From: Flavipsychrobacter sp.
GTDB taxonomy: Bacteria > Bacteroidota > Bacteroidia > Chitinophagales > Chitinophagaceae
NCBI GenBank assembly: GCA_024508935.1
Contig: JANINW010000006.1
Span: 275,769-339,768 of the forward strand
Direction: 5' to 3'
Length of the DNA stretch: 64,000 bases
This document shows positions 1-7,176 of the stretch, in pieces. The translations under genes and the position numbers were made by a program. The notes below the pieces were generated by a model. The model searched no databases. It saw nothing but the letters and a program-made list of their open reading frames with translations, and was not told where the DNA came from. Position 1 is the first letter of the stretch. Each line of letters opens with the position of its first letter.

Positions 1-2
1 TC

Positions 3-308
3 CACAATCGCATGAGTATCCATCGCAGCGATCTGGTATCAAATATCACCGATTACAACCCGGTTTCCGTGAACAACATCAATAATATCACCAACTATTT
101 TTTAAGTAAGGGCTTTAACTGGCAGGAAGCGCACATGAAAGCACTGCAACTCATAGAGCTGAAGGTATCAAAGCAAGCAGCAGCACTTAGCTACCTGGAT
201 GCTTACCTGGCGGGAGGTTTGGTATTTCTTATCGCATTGCCGCTATTACTGCTGGTACTGAAAAGAAATAAAAAAACTGCACCGGTGGTTGTCTTATCAG
301 ACCACTGA
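3..308 (+). CDS. C-terminal end of a DHA2-type MFS drug efflux transporter (5' truncated by window)
   Basis: The reading frame is open from base 3 and ends at TGA 306-308, so only about 101 C-terminal residues are visible. It has a charged and polar stretch, then one strongly hydrophobic helix (around AGGLVFLIALPLLLLVL) and a short basic tail. The order of a soluble loop with an AALSYLDAYL-like segment, a last membrane helix and a KRNKK tail matches the end of EmrB/QacA-like 14-helix drug/proton antiporters of the inner membrane. Substrate and partners (an EmrA-like adaptor or TolC-like channel) lie outside the window. The family call rests on a short fragment and is moderately sure. Confidence 0.6.
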   Translation, partial: HNRMSIHRSDLVSNITDYNPVSVNNINNITNYFLSKGFNWQEAHMKALQLIELKVSKQAAALSYLDAYLAGGLVFLIALPLLLLVLKRNKKTAPVVVLSDH

Positions 309-334
309 TGCAGTTTATCAAAAAAGCTAAAATC

Positions 335-697
335 TTATTTGCTCGCCACGGTACCTGCAGGCAGGTCCGGCTGGTTGATATAATAGTATGTGGTACGCTG
401 GTAGTAGTTCAGCTTTACCATACTCAATTGTTTACCATTGTACACCAGGTTCACGCTGCACCCTTTTGATTTGTAACAACCCGGCATAGATGGTTTTGCT
501 TTCAGCCTGAACTTGCGGCCATCTATGCTCATGTTATCGTAGCGCATCCTTATCTTGCCTGCTACCTCTTTGGTAACTGTATGGTCGTAACCAAAGAAAT
601 CGCTGCCGCGTTCTATGGTCACTACCTTGTTATATTCATATGCCTGTCCGAAAGAACATAGCGGTACCAGCAGCAGGATGGTGAGCAGTGTTTTCAT
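335..697 (-). CDS. Secreted hypothetical protein, 120 aa
   Basis: I do not recognise this protein. It opens with a clear signal peptide (MKTLLTILLLVPLCSFGQA, cleavage likely after SFG or GQA), so the roughly 100-residue mature part should be periplasmic or exported. The mature part has no further membrane segment. It has two cysteines (near PGCYKSKGCS) that could form a disulfide, and many Tyr/Lys residues with alternating hydrophobic pattern that suggest beta structure. It converges on the MFS gene and lies upstream of, and on the same strand as, the DoxX gene, with 115 bases between. No function is proposed. Confidence 0.7.
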   Translation of the reverse strand: MKTLLTILLLVPLCSFGQAYEYNKVVTIERGSDFFGYDHTVTKEVAGKIRMRYDNMSIDGRKFRLKAKPSMPGCYKSKGCSVNLVYNGKQLSMVKLNYYQRTTYYYINQPDLPAGTVASK

Positions 698-812
698 TTT
701 GTGTTTTTTATATTGTGTTTATTATTTCTAACACAAAAATGTATCGAAGGTTTGCTACCAGGAAAGATATGTACCGGTTTAACGACTCATTTACGCCCGG
801 TTAACAGGCGGT

Positions 813-1226
813 TTAAACTTGGTTAACATGCTTATAACCAATGGGCTTAGTCATTGTTCCAGGCACAGTTACATTATCCTTCACCCTGTTATAAAAAATA
901 TAGGAGCCTGCTACCACCAACAAGAATATCAGCGGTGCTATAAATGGAGTATGTGTAGCAATATGTGTCCATACCGCGCCTATCAGGGTGAACGTAAAAC
1001 CTGCATAAGTCCATTCCTTGATCTTTGAAGGCAGGGGCACCAGCAGGGCTATTGCTCCCAGTAATTTAGCTGTGCCCAGCAGCATAACAAAATAAACGGG
1101 GTAACCGAGTTTTGAAAAACCGGCCATCAGTTCGGGGTTACGGCTTAGGTACATAAATGCGCTCATAAGGAAACCAAATGCAGCAAGCGCCGTTGTGCTC
1201 CAGTAAATAATCTTGTCTCTTTTCAT
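813..1226 (-). CDS. DoxX-like four-helix membrane protein
   Basis: This 137-residue protein has four predicted membrane helices: around ALAAFGFLMSAFMYL, YFVMLLGTAKLLGAIALLV, AGFTFTLIGAVWTHIA and FIAPLIFLLVVAGSYIF. The pattern and the GTAKLLGAIALL segment in helix 2 fit the DoxX/DoxX-like family of small inner-membrane proteins, some linked to quinone or thiol-oxidative stress handling. An in-frame ATG exists 33 bases upstream, but the start MKRDK at 1226 gives the normal family length and leaves room for the shared promoter. It is divergent from the HxlR regulator at 1327 across a region with repeated GTATAC motifs, so it is probably that regulator's target. The exact substrate is unknown. 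Confidence 0.8.
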   Translation of the reverse strand: MKRDKIIYWSTTALAAFGFLMSAFMYLSRNPELMAGFSKLGYPVYFVMLLGTAKLLGAIALLVPLPSKIKEWTYAGFTFTLIGAVWTHIATHTPFIAPLIFLLVVAGSYIFYNRVKDNVTVPGTMTKPIGYKHVNQV

Positions 1227-1276
1227 AAAAACTAATTTTATGTGCAAACTTCCGTACATTTGCTATACATTATATA

Positions 1277-1306
1277 GCAGTATACAATAGTATACCAGTA
1301 TACTGC
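1277..1306. promoter_or_regulatory. Candidate HxlR operator: inverted GCAGTATAC repeat with central GTATAC
   Basis: In the short divergent gap between the DoxX gene and the HxlR gene, GCAGTATAC (1277-1285) is inverted as GTATACTGC (1298-1306). A third GTATAC sits between them (1290-1295). Three copies of a self-complementary hexamer within 24 bases is the kind of symmetric site bound by dimeric winged-helix regulators. Its position between the two start codons suggests that it controls both genes. Binding by the neighbouring HxlR protein is an inference. Confidence 0.6.
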
Positions 1307-1326
1307 ACTATAGCAGGTATTAGTTT

Positions 1327-1707
1327 ATGAAAGCAGCACCGGAAAAAAACAAAGAGCCTAACTGCCTCGACCACCACGAAGAATGTGGTAAGCATATTAT
1401 GGCCGTGCGCGATGCACTGGATATACTCAATGGCAAATGGAAATTGCCTATTATCATATCGCTGATCTATGACAATAAACGCTTTAAGCAAATGGAGCGC
1501 GATATACCGGGTATTACAGCCAAAATGCTATCGAAAGAATTAAAAGAGCTGGAGATGAACGAACTGGTAAAACGAACAGTGTACGATACCATGCCCGTGA
1601 CAGTAGAATACTCTTTGACAGACTACGGCAAGACACTACAACATGTTATAGGCGAATTGTACAACTGGGGGGCTAAGCACCGCAAACGCATCATTGGCAA
1701 GAAATAG
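1327..1707 (+). CDS. HxlR-family winged-helix transcriptional regulator
   Basis: This 126-residue protein is close to typical HxlR length. The core around residues 30-110 contains LDILNGKWKLPIIISL, FKQMERDIPGITAKMLSKEL, a wing with MPVTVEYSLTDYG and the dimerisation helix after it, all hallmark segments of the HxlR/DUF24 family. Two cysteines occur N-terminally (NCLDHHEECGK). HxlR members often use an N-terminal Cys to sense quinones, aldehydes or oxidants, so a redox role is possible but not shown. It is divergent from the DoxX gene with a symmetric candidate operator between, which suggests autoregulation and control of the DoxX gene. Its 3' end converges on tRNA-Ala. Confidence 0.92.
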   Translation: MKAAPEKNKEPNCLDHHEECGKHIMAVRDALDILNGKWKLPIIISLIYDNKRFKQMERDIPGITAKMLSKELKELEMNELVKRTVYDTMPVTVEYSLTDYGKTLQHVIGELYNWGAKHRKRIIGKK

Positions 1708-1717
1708 GCGGGGTGCT

Positions 1718-1745
1718 AAAAAGAAAAGCCGCCCGAAGGCGACTT
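1718..1745 (-). terminator. Terminator of tRNA-Ala (UUCG hairpin)
   Basis: On the minus strand, AAGTCGCC and GGCGGCTT (1745-1738 and 1733-1726) pair around a TTCG tetraloop and are followed by a T-rich run. It lies just downstream of tRNA-Ala on the same strand, so it most likely ends that transcript. It also sits just beyond the stop of the convergent HxlR gene. Confidence 0.75.
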
Positions 1746-1753
1746 AAAGCTTG

Positions 1754-1827
<74 letters not shown>

Positions 1828-1838
1828 GCAATGGGTTG

Positions 1839-1871
1839 CAAATATAGCTTTCTTAACACTATTTCTCCAAA
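1839..1871 (-). promoter_or_regulatory. Promoter of tRNA-Ala (TTTG-N21-TATATTTG)
   Basis: Read on the minus strand there is TTTG (1871-1868), a 21-base spacer and TATATTTG (1846-1839), then 11 bases to the first base of tRNA-Ala. This matches the Bacteroidota sigma-A consensus (-33 TTTG, -7 TAnnTTTG) at the expected spacing. Confidence 0.8.
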
Positions 1872-1904
1872 TTTCTTGATACCTTTAGTTAAAGCCAATA
1901 TATT

Positions 1905-2063
1905 ATGTGGCAACAAATACTGACATATTTTTATATACGTAAACGTGATCCTAATGAGCCGCGTAATGTGAACATAAAAATGATGCACGGTATGAACCGC
2001 ATTTCCCTCATTATGTTCCTGGTGGGTATTATCGTAATGATCATCCGCCTTTTAAGACACTAA
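1905..2063 (+). CDS. Small membrane protein, DUF6728-like (52 aa)
   Basis: This is a 52-residue frame with ATG at 1905 and TAA at 2061-2063. The N-terminal half is polar (MWQQILTYFYIRKRDPNEPR) and the C-terminal half is one hydrophobic helix (ISLIMFLVGIIVMII) ending in basic residues. The layout, with the short RKRDPNEPR motif then MHGMNRIS and a single helix, resembles the small Bacteroidota family DUF6728, recalled from memory. Function is unknown. It sits between tRNA-Ala and lpxB and its last 12 bases overlap the end of lpxB on the other strand. Confidence 0.6.
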   Translation: MWQQILTYFYIRKRDPNEPRNVNIKMMHGMNRISLIMFLVGIIVMIIRLLRH

Positions 2064-3149
2064 GGCTATTATTTCAGCAGCCGCTTTATCAGACGCATTG
2101 GTAGCACCCAGTTTATGCCACAACTCGGCATAGTCGGCCTGCATTTGCTGTATATAAGCCGTATCATGCAACAGCCTGTCCAGTTCTTCTTTCAGGCTTT
2201 GCTCATTCAGTTCTGCCTGTATCAGTTCCTTTACTACGGGCTTATCCATTATCAGGTTTACCAGCGATATGTATTTCACCTTTATCAGCTTTTTGGCCAG
2301 CCAGTAAGAAACCGGGTTGCCTTTATAACACACAGCCTGCGGCACACCAAACAAAGCGGTTTCAAGCGTTGCAGTACCGCTGGTTACCAACGCTGCTTTC
2401 GCCTGCTTTAACAGGTTATAGGTCTGGTTATTTGCCAGGGTTGCATCAGCATTCCCTATCAGTTCTTTGTACAAGCTTTCGGGCTGCGAAGGCGCCTGTG
2501 CTACAATAAACTGGTATTGCGGAAAATATTTTACTACCTGCAACATTACCGGTAGCTTCACGCCTATCTCCTGTTTACGGCTGCCCGGCAGCAAGGCTAT
2601 GATGGGCTTTGACGAGAGCGGCACCGGCGGTACCGGGCTGCGCTCCTGCTCTATCACTTCTATCAGCGGGTGCCCCACATAAGTCACGCCGTATTTCCAT
2701 TTCTTATAGAAATCTACCTCGAAAGGCAGTATCACCAGCATCTTGTCTACATCGCGCTTTATCTTCTCTACGCGTTTTTCTTTCCACGCCCATACCTGCG
2801 GCGATATATAATATGCCGTACGTATACCCTGCTGCTTAGCCCATTCAGCAATACGCATATTGAAGCCGGGGTAGTCTACAAATACCAGCACATCCGGTTT
2901 GTATTCAAGTATATCCTGCTTGCAAAAACGAATATTATTGAGAATAGTGGGCAGGTGGCGGATGACCTCTACAAAGCCCATGAAAGCCAGGTCGCGGTAA
3001 TGTTTTACCAGTGTAGCACCGGCTGCCTGCATTTTATCGCCGCCCCAGCAACGTACATCTGCATGTTTATCCTGGCGGTGCAATGCTTTGATAAGATTAC
3101 TCCCGTGCAAGTCTCCACTGGCCTCTCCCGCTATGATGTAGTAACGCAT
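2052..3149 (-). CDS. lpxB: Lipid-A-disaccharide synthase
   Basis: LpxB joins UDP-2,3-diacylglucosamine to lipid X (2,3-diacylglucosamine-1-phosphate) to form the beta-1,6-linked lipid A disaccharide at the inner membrane. The 365-residue length and N-terminal AGEASGDLHG motif (7-16) are typical of this GT-B family. So are VDYPGFNMRIAEWAK, YYISPQVWAW and LLPGSRKQEI motifs, and the C-terminal nucleotide-binding region with TSGTATLETAL and MVGTPQ-like GVPQAVCYKG. It starts one base after the stop of an upstream 96-residue membrane protein gene, so the two are probably cotranscribed. The organism is thus a lipid A-producing Gram-negative. Confidence 0.97.
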   Translation of the reverse strand: MRYYIIAGEASGDLHGSNLIKALHRQDKHADVRCWGGDKMQAAGATLVKHYRDLAFMGFVEVIRHLPTILNNIRFCKQDILEYKPDVLVFVDYPGFNMRIAEWAKQQGIRTAYYISPQVWAWKEKRVEKIKRDVDKMLVILPFEVDFYKKWKYGVTYVGHPLIEVIEQERSPVPPVPLSSKPIIALLPGSRKQEIGVKLPVMLQVVKYFPQYQFIVAQAPSQPESLYKELIGNADATLANNQTYNLLKQAKAALVTSGTATLETALFGVPQAVCYKGNPVSYWLAKKLIKVKYISLVNLIMDKPVVKELIQAELNEQSLKEELDRLLHDTAYIQQMQADYAELWHKLGATNASDKAAAEIIALVS

Positions 3150-3150
3150 T

Positions 3151-3441
3151 TTACATTACAAACATGATCCACACTATGAATAAGGCGTATAGCATGGTAG
3201 CAATGAGAATACCACGGGCCGTATAATCGAGCCGCTTATTGGTATAGTAGATAAAAGGTATAAGATTAAGAATAAGACTGAGTGTAATGACCTTAGAAGC
3301 AACCCGCGGGTTGTGTGCCATATCCTGTATAAAGGCGCCCATACTGCTGCCACGGCTGCCTAACAGCGCAAAAAGGGTAATGCCTATCAGCGGCATAATG
3401 ACACCTAATACAAATCCTAATATGGGTACGTTACGTTTCAT
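3151..3441 (-). CDS. DUF4199-like small membrane protein, unassigned (96 aa)
   Basis: From the start MKRNVPILG at 3441 this is a 96-residue protein with three hydrophobic helices: around PILGFVLGVIMPLIGITLFALL, VITLSLILNLIPFIYYT and ILIATMLYALFIVWIMFVM. A longer frame exists upstream, but its first 17 residues extend into the comA promoter region. The segment NKRLDYTARGILIATMLY is typical of small conserved membrane proteins found next to lpxB in Chitinophagaceae. I cannot name the family with certainty and the DUF label is only a resemblance. It is one base ahead of lpxB, suggesting a shared transcript and a possible envelope role. Confidence 0.6.
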   Translation of the reverse strand: MKRNVPILGFVLGVIMPLIGITLFALLGSRGSSMGAFIQDMAHNPRVASKVITLSLILNLIPFIYYTNKRLDYTARGILIATMLYALFIVWIMFVM

Positions 3442-3509
3442 GATTTGCAAATATGACGCTAATATACAAGTGAAAATCACAATTTTGTGCATTAAGATAG
3501 TGAATGCTT

Positions 3510-3517
3510 TACCTTTG
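3510..3517 (+). promoter_or_regulatory. -7 promoter box of comA (TACCTTTG)
   Basis: TACCTTTG lies 24 bases ahead of the comA ATG at 3542. TTTG at 3484-3487 stands 22 bases upstream and could be the -33 element. Together they match the Bacteroidota promoter form. Confidence 0.6.
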
Positions 3518-3541
3518 TGCCCAAGTTTTAAACCTCAACAG

Positions 3542-4312
3542 ATGAATTTTAAGCTCAATAATTTACCTGAAAGAACACAACAACCCCGCAACTATGGCCT
3601 TACCATGGTTATGGACAAAGGCCTTGGTGTAGATGAAGTTAGAAATTTCCTTTCTGTAGCTGCGCCTTATGTAGATATAGTAAAACTTGGCTTCGGTACT
3701 GCTTTTGTAACGCAAAACCTTAGAGAAAAAATAGATATTTACCGTTCTCACAATATACCGGTTTATTTCGGCGGCACCTTGTTTGAAGCTTTCCTGGTGC
3801 GCAACCAGATAGATGATTATGTAAATACAGTAAAAGACTATGGTCTTACCCATGTAGAAGTATCGGATGGTTCCATCACCATACCGCATATTGAAAAATG
3901 CGGCTATATTGAAAAACTGGCCAAACACTTCACGGTACTTTCAGAAGTAGGCTCTAAAGATGCGGCCCATATCATACCGCCGTACAAGTGGATAGAACTG
4001 ATGAAAGCAGAACTGGAAGCAGGCTCTACCTATGTGATAGCTGAAGCACGCGAAGCCGGTAACGTGGGTATCTACCGTGGTTCGGGCGAAGTAAGAGAAG
4101 GGCTGGTGCAGGAGATACTTACCCAAATACCTTATGAGAAGATCATTTGGGAAGCCCCTCAAAAAGCGCAGCAGGTTTACTTCCTGGAGCTGCTGGGCGC
4201 CAATGTGAACCTGGGTAATATAGCCCCTGCAGAAATGCTGCCACTGGAAGCCATGCGCTACGGACTAAGGGGTGATACATTCTACCTTTTCCTTGATAAA
4301 ACATCAGCTTAA
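3542..4312 (+). CDS. comA: Phosphosulfolactate synthase (ComA family)
   Basis: ComA adds sulfite to phosphoenolpyruvate to give (R)-phosphosulfolactate. This is the first step of coenzyme M synthesis in methanogens and of other sulfolactate routes in bacteria. The 256-residue protein has the family's TIM-barrel motifs: MVMDKGLG near the N terminus, DIVKLGFGT, VEVSDGSI, LSEVGSKD and EAREAGNVGIY, with acidic and lysine residues where the family binds Mg and phosphate. I start it at ATG 3542 rather than further upstream in the open frame, because similarity begins there and a -7 box lies just ahead. No comB or comC is nearby. In this lineage the product may feed cysteate and sulfonolipid synthesis, which is an inference. 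Confidence 0.9.
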   Translation: MNFKLNNLPERTQQPRNYGLTMVMDKGLGVDEVRNFLSVAAPYVDIVKLGFGTAFVTQNLREKIDIYRSHNIPVYFGGTLFEAFLVRNQIDDYVNTVKDYGLTHVEVSDGSITIPHIEKCGYIEKLAKHFTVLSEVGSKDAAHIIPPYKWIELMKAELEAGSTYVIAEAREAGNVGIYRGSGEVREGLVQEILTQIPYEKIIWEAPQKAQQVYFLELLGANVNLGNIAPAEMLPLEAMRYGLRGDTFYLFLDKTSA

Positions 4313-4339
4313 GGACTATAATCTTCATTAAAATATTAC

Positions 4340-4365
4340 AGCCGTGCCGTTTGGCACGGCTTTTT
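4340..4365 (+). terminator. Rho-independent terminator after comA
   Basis: A nine-base stem AGCCGTGCC/GGCACGGCT (4340-4348 and 4353-4361) with loop GTTT is followed by a run of T. It separates comA from aroE. Confidence 0.9.
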
Positions 4366-4388
4366 CATTTGTAACTTGCTGATATTAA

Positions 4389-5156
4389 ATGAACAGCCGT
4401 ATCTTGTACATGCAAACCAAAACAATGCCCGCAGCATACGGACTAATTGGCTACCCACTGACCCATTCATTTTCGCCGGCTTATTTCGCCAATAAGTTTG
4501 CGAAAGAAGGCATCAACGCTACCTATACCGCTTTCCCGCTGGCGTCTATAGACGAGTTTCCATCGCTTATCTGGCGCAACCGCCAGCTGCAGGGGCTTAA
4601 TGTGACGATACCCTATAAAGAAAGCGTGATACAGTACCTGCATGAGATAGATAAGGATGCAGAAAAAATAGGTGCTGTGAACTGCATCACCATCAGCAAA
4701 GGCACACTGAAAGGATATAATACAGATGCCATGGCATTCCGCCATAGTCTTATACCGTTGATAGAACCGCACCACAAAAACGCATTGATCTTAGGCACAG
4801 GTGGTGCCTCGCTGGCTGTAGCTTTCGTGCTGGATGAACTGGGCATACCGTATGTGCGTGTATCGAGGCAAAAAGATATAGACCGCATCAGCTACGATGA
4901 AGTGAATGCATCGGTATTGTCGAGGTTCCATATTATCATCAACACTACGCCATTAGGCATGTACCCCAATATAGATGATGCCCCGCCTATTCCATACAAA
5001 GCCATTACAGCAAAGCACCTGTTGTATGATCTTATATACAACCCGGTAGAAACAAAATTCCTGGCATTGGGGAAAGCACAGGGTGCCGTTACTAAGAACG
5101 GGTACGAAATGCTGCACCTGCAGGCCGATGCCTCGTGGGAAATATGGAACCGTTAA
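4389..5156 (+). CDS. aroE: Shikimate dehydrogenase
   Basis: AroE reduces 3-dehydroshikimate to shikimate with NADPH in aromatic amino acid synthesis. Diagnostic motifs are YGLIGYPLTHSFSP near the N terminus, GLNVTIPYKESV (catalytic Lys and the NVTxP motif), IGAVNCI, YNTDAMAF, LGTGGASLAV for NADP binding, NTTPLGMYP, and the C-terminal NGYEMLHLQADASWEIW. The first ATG (4389) gives 255 residues. ATG at 4425 (MPAAYGLIGYP) fits family N termini better, so the true start is uncertain by 36 bases. A second shikimate-pathway gene (DAHP synthase-chorismate mutase) lies 0.8 kb away on the other strand, separated by a methyltransferase gene. Confidence 0.95.
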   Translation: MNSRILYMQTKTMPAAYGLIGYPLTHSFSPAYFANKFAKEGINATYTAFPLASIDEFPSLIWRNRQLQGLNVTIPYKESVIQYLHEIDKDAEKIGAVNCITISKGTLKGYNTDAMAFRHSLIPLIEPHHKNALILGTGGASLAVAFVLDELGIPYVRVSRQKDIDRISYDEVNASVLSRFHIIINTTPLGMYPNIDDAPPIPYKAITAKHLLYDLIYNPVETKFLALGKAQGAVTKNGYEMLHLQADASWEIWNR

Positions 5157-5157
5157 T

Positions 5158-5946
5158 TTATCCTACTGTATAATAGACACAGGTGGTCAGGAAATTTCTG
5201 AAAAAAGGAATAGCGGAGATAAGCCCGAATTGTTTACGGGGCTTTACGCCAAACTTATACCGGTATATAGGATTGAAAAGATAATGCTGTTTGTGCAAAA
5301 CCTTCAGGCCGCTTTTCTTCACAATACGTTCAAAGCGCTCTATGGTGATGCGTGTATCGTACACATTCATCAGCTCATCAATTATGCCTTTATCCTCTCC
5401 TATCATTTTCAAAACACCTTTGTAAACAGGCTTTGGCAGGATATGATAATAAGGCATCATGCCCAGTTTGTGACGGGCTATCTGCTGGTGGCCGCCAAAG
5501 GGCATATACCAGGGCGGGAAGCCAAAAAATATCTGTCCTCCTTCTTTTAAAAAGGTCTTCAGGTATGGAATAAAAGCCTCCTGGTTGGGGATATGCTCTA
5601 TCACATCCTTCAGTATAATGATATCGAAAAAGCCTTTGTACTTATCTAAGAAATCCTGGTCGTACACATTTTGGTAAAGGATGGCGATCTTGCCGGCTGC
5701 TATTTCATCTTTAAGAAATTCTTTGGCAAGGTCGGTACGTATTTCATCCAGGTCTACCCCCACGCAATAGCACCCGCGCTCGGCAAACGGCAGCATTACC
5801 CCGCCTTCGCCGCAGCCCATTTCCATTACATTAATGCCCTTGCCTATAGGCTTGGTCTGTTCAATAAAAGGCATCACGTCCGAACGGCAGTTGTCTACCT
5901 GCTGGTCGAAACGTACTTTATCATCCAAGTGCTGTTTTAGGGCCAA
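5158..5946 (-). CDS. Class I SAM-dependent methyltransferase
   Basis: The 262-residue protein has a Rossmann methyltransferase core: motif I VMEMGCGEGGVMLPFAERG with the acidic VGVDLDE after it, then FDIIILKDVIEHIPNQEAF (motif typical of Methyltransf_11/UbiE-like enzymes) and LKEGGQIFFGFPPWYMPFGGHQQ. The aromatic-rich segment after this motif (WYMPFGGHQQIARHKLG) is common in Bacteroidota methyltransferases near glycan genes. The substrate cannot be read from sequence. The frame has no upstream ATG and begins with TTG (5946-5944), which I take as the start since the N-terminal region reads as real protein. It is convergent with aroE, one base apart. Confidence 0.85.
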   Translation of the reverse strand: MALKQHLDDKVRFDQQVDNCRSDVMPFIEQTKPIGKGINVMEMGCGEGGVMLPFAERGCYCVGVDLDEIRTDLAKEFLKDEIAAGKIAILYQNVYDQDFLDKYKGFFDIIILKDVIEHIPNQEAFIPYLKTFLKEGGQIFFGFPPWYMPFGGHQQIARHKLGMMPYYHILPKPVYKGVLKMIGEDKGIIDELMNVYDTRITIERFERIVKKSGLKVLHKQHYLFNPIYRYKFGVKPRKQFGLISAIPFFRNFLTTCVYYTVG

Positions 5947-5972
5947 TGTGTATAGCTTTAAAGGCGGTAAAA

Positions 5973-7049
5973 TTAGCTTTTTACTTGTTTTTGCAAAGCC
6001 TGCAATATTTCCAGTTGCTTGCGGATGCTTTCATCGTGTATCTTTTCATACAGCGATATGATGAATTCTCTTGACAGGTGGTGCTTTTCAGCATGACTGC
6101 CGCGTGTTTCCACTATTTCGCGCCAGCGGTCGGGCTGGTAAGCCGTCATGTTCGAATCTTTCTTAACCCCGCCCATACGTGCGCTGAGTTCCATACGCCG
6201 GGCTATGAGGTCTATTATTTCTGCATCCAGGCTGTCCATCAGCTGGCGCAGATATTCCAGGTCCACGCTTTTATCGCCATCGCTGCAATGCTGTTTGCGT
6301 ACTACCAGTCGGTCCAGCAAGTCCAGTAAAGCGCCGGGTGTTATTTGTTGTGCGGCATCGCTCCAGGCAGCATCAGGGTCAGGATGGGTCTCTATCATTA
6401 ACCCTTCAAAACCCATATCCATAGCCTTTTGTGCTATTTCAGCCACCATATTGCGGTTGCCGGTGATATGGCTGGGATCACAAATAATAGGCAGTTCGGG
6501 GCGGCGCCTTTTCAATTCTATAGGAATGGGCCAGTTGGGTTGATTGCGGTATGGAGAAGATGCGTTGTAAGTAGAAAAACCCCGGTGTATGGCCGCTGTG
6601 TTTTTTATGCCTACCGTTTCAAAGCGCTCGATGGCACCCTGCCACAGGTCTATGTCGGGATTCACCGGGTTCTTTACCATAACAGGCACCTGCACACCTT
6701 TCAGGGCATCGGCCAGCCTTTGCACCTGGAATGGATTTACCGTAGTGCGCGCACCTATCCACAATACATCCATACCGTATTGCAGCGCAGCTTCGATATG
6801 CGCAGGCTCTGCCACCTCTACTGCCACGGGCAGTTCATACACCTGCTTTGCTTCCTGCAGCCATTGCAGGGCTTCTATGCCCACACCTTCAAAACTGCCG
6901 GGCTTGGTACGGGGTTTCCATATACCCGCCCTGAAAAGATGTACCCGGCCTTTTAACGCCGCCGCCGTTTCCAGCACTTGTTCCCTTGTTTCTGCACTAC
7001 ATGGCCCGGCAATGATATACGGCCGCTCTGCCGATTGGAAAAAAGACAT
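5973..7049 (-). CDS. Bifunctional DAHP synthase / chorismate mutase
   Basis: This fusion joins the first shikimate step (phosphoenolpyruvate plus erythrose-4-phosphate to DAHP) to chorismate to prephenate conversion. Residues 1-250 are a type I-beta DAHP synthase (GPCSAET at 15-21, RAGIWKPRTKPGSFEG, WIGARTTVNPFQ, MVKNPVNPD, CDPSHITGNR, IETHPDPDAAWSD). Residues from about 262 are an AroQ chorismate mutase (LRQLMDSLDAEIIDLIARRMEL, the usual helical domain). The arrangement is well known in Bacteroidota, where the mutase domain can act as the prephenate sensor. The upstream TTG at 7055 lies inside a -7 box, so I start at ATG 7049. Transcription probably starts almost at this ATG. Confidence 0.95.
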   Translation of the reverse strand: MSFFQSAERPYIIAGPCSAETREQVLETAAALKGRVHLFRAGIWKPRTKPGSFEGVGIEALQWLQEAKQVYELPVAVEVAEPAHIEAALQYGMDVLWIGARTTVNPFQVQRLADALKGVQVPVMVKNPVNPDIDLWQGAIERFETVGIKNTAAIHRGFSTYNASSPYRNQPNWPIPIELKRRRPELPIICDPSHITGNRNMVAEIAQKAMDMGFEGLMIETHPDPDAAWSDAAQQITPGALLDLLDRLVVRKQHCSDGDKSVDLEYLRQLMDSLDAEIIDLIARRMELSARMGGVKKDSNMTAYQPDRWREIVETRGSHAEKHHLSREFIISLYEKIHDESIRKQLEILQALQKQVKS

Positions 7050-7052
7050 ACG

Positions 7053-7060
7053 CAAAGATA
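7053..7060 (-). promoter_or_regulatory. -7 promoter box abutting the DAHP synthase ATG (TATCTTTG)
   Basis: On the minus strand TATCTTTG is followed by only three bases (CGT) before ATG at 7049. If this box works at its usual distance, transcription starts at or within a base or two of the start codon, giving a leaderless mRNA. I see no convincing TTTG at -33. Confidence 0.55.
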
Positions 7061-7163
7061 GGGGACAGCAGATAGTTAATGATGAATAAGGGCATAGCGA
7101 TTGGCTATGTATATATTTATTGCTTAGCTAAACACCAGGTACGATCACTTTCTGCCTGTTTAT

Positions 7164-7171
7164 TACCTTTG
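7164..7171 (+). promoter_or_regulatory. -7 promoter box of truB (TACCTTTG)
   Basis: TACCTTTG ends five bases before the truB ATG at 7177. It implies a leader of only a few bases or none. It forms a divergent pair with the box for the DAHP synthase gene. Confidence 0.6.
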
Positions 7172-7176
7172 CGCCC

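Noticed and set aside
7093-7109. CATAGC/GCTATG six-base inverted repeat between the divergent DAHP synthase and truB genes
   Set aside because: Too short and without a T run to be called a terminator, and no regulator is suggested. It may be chance.
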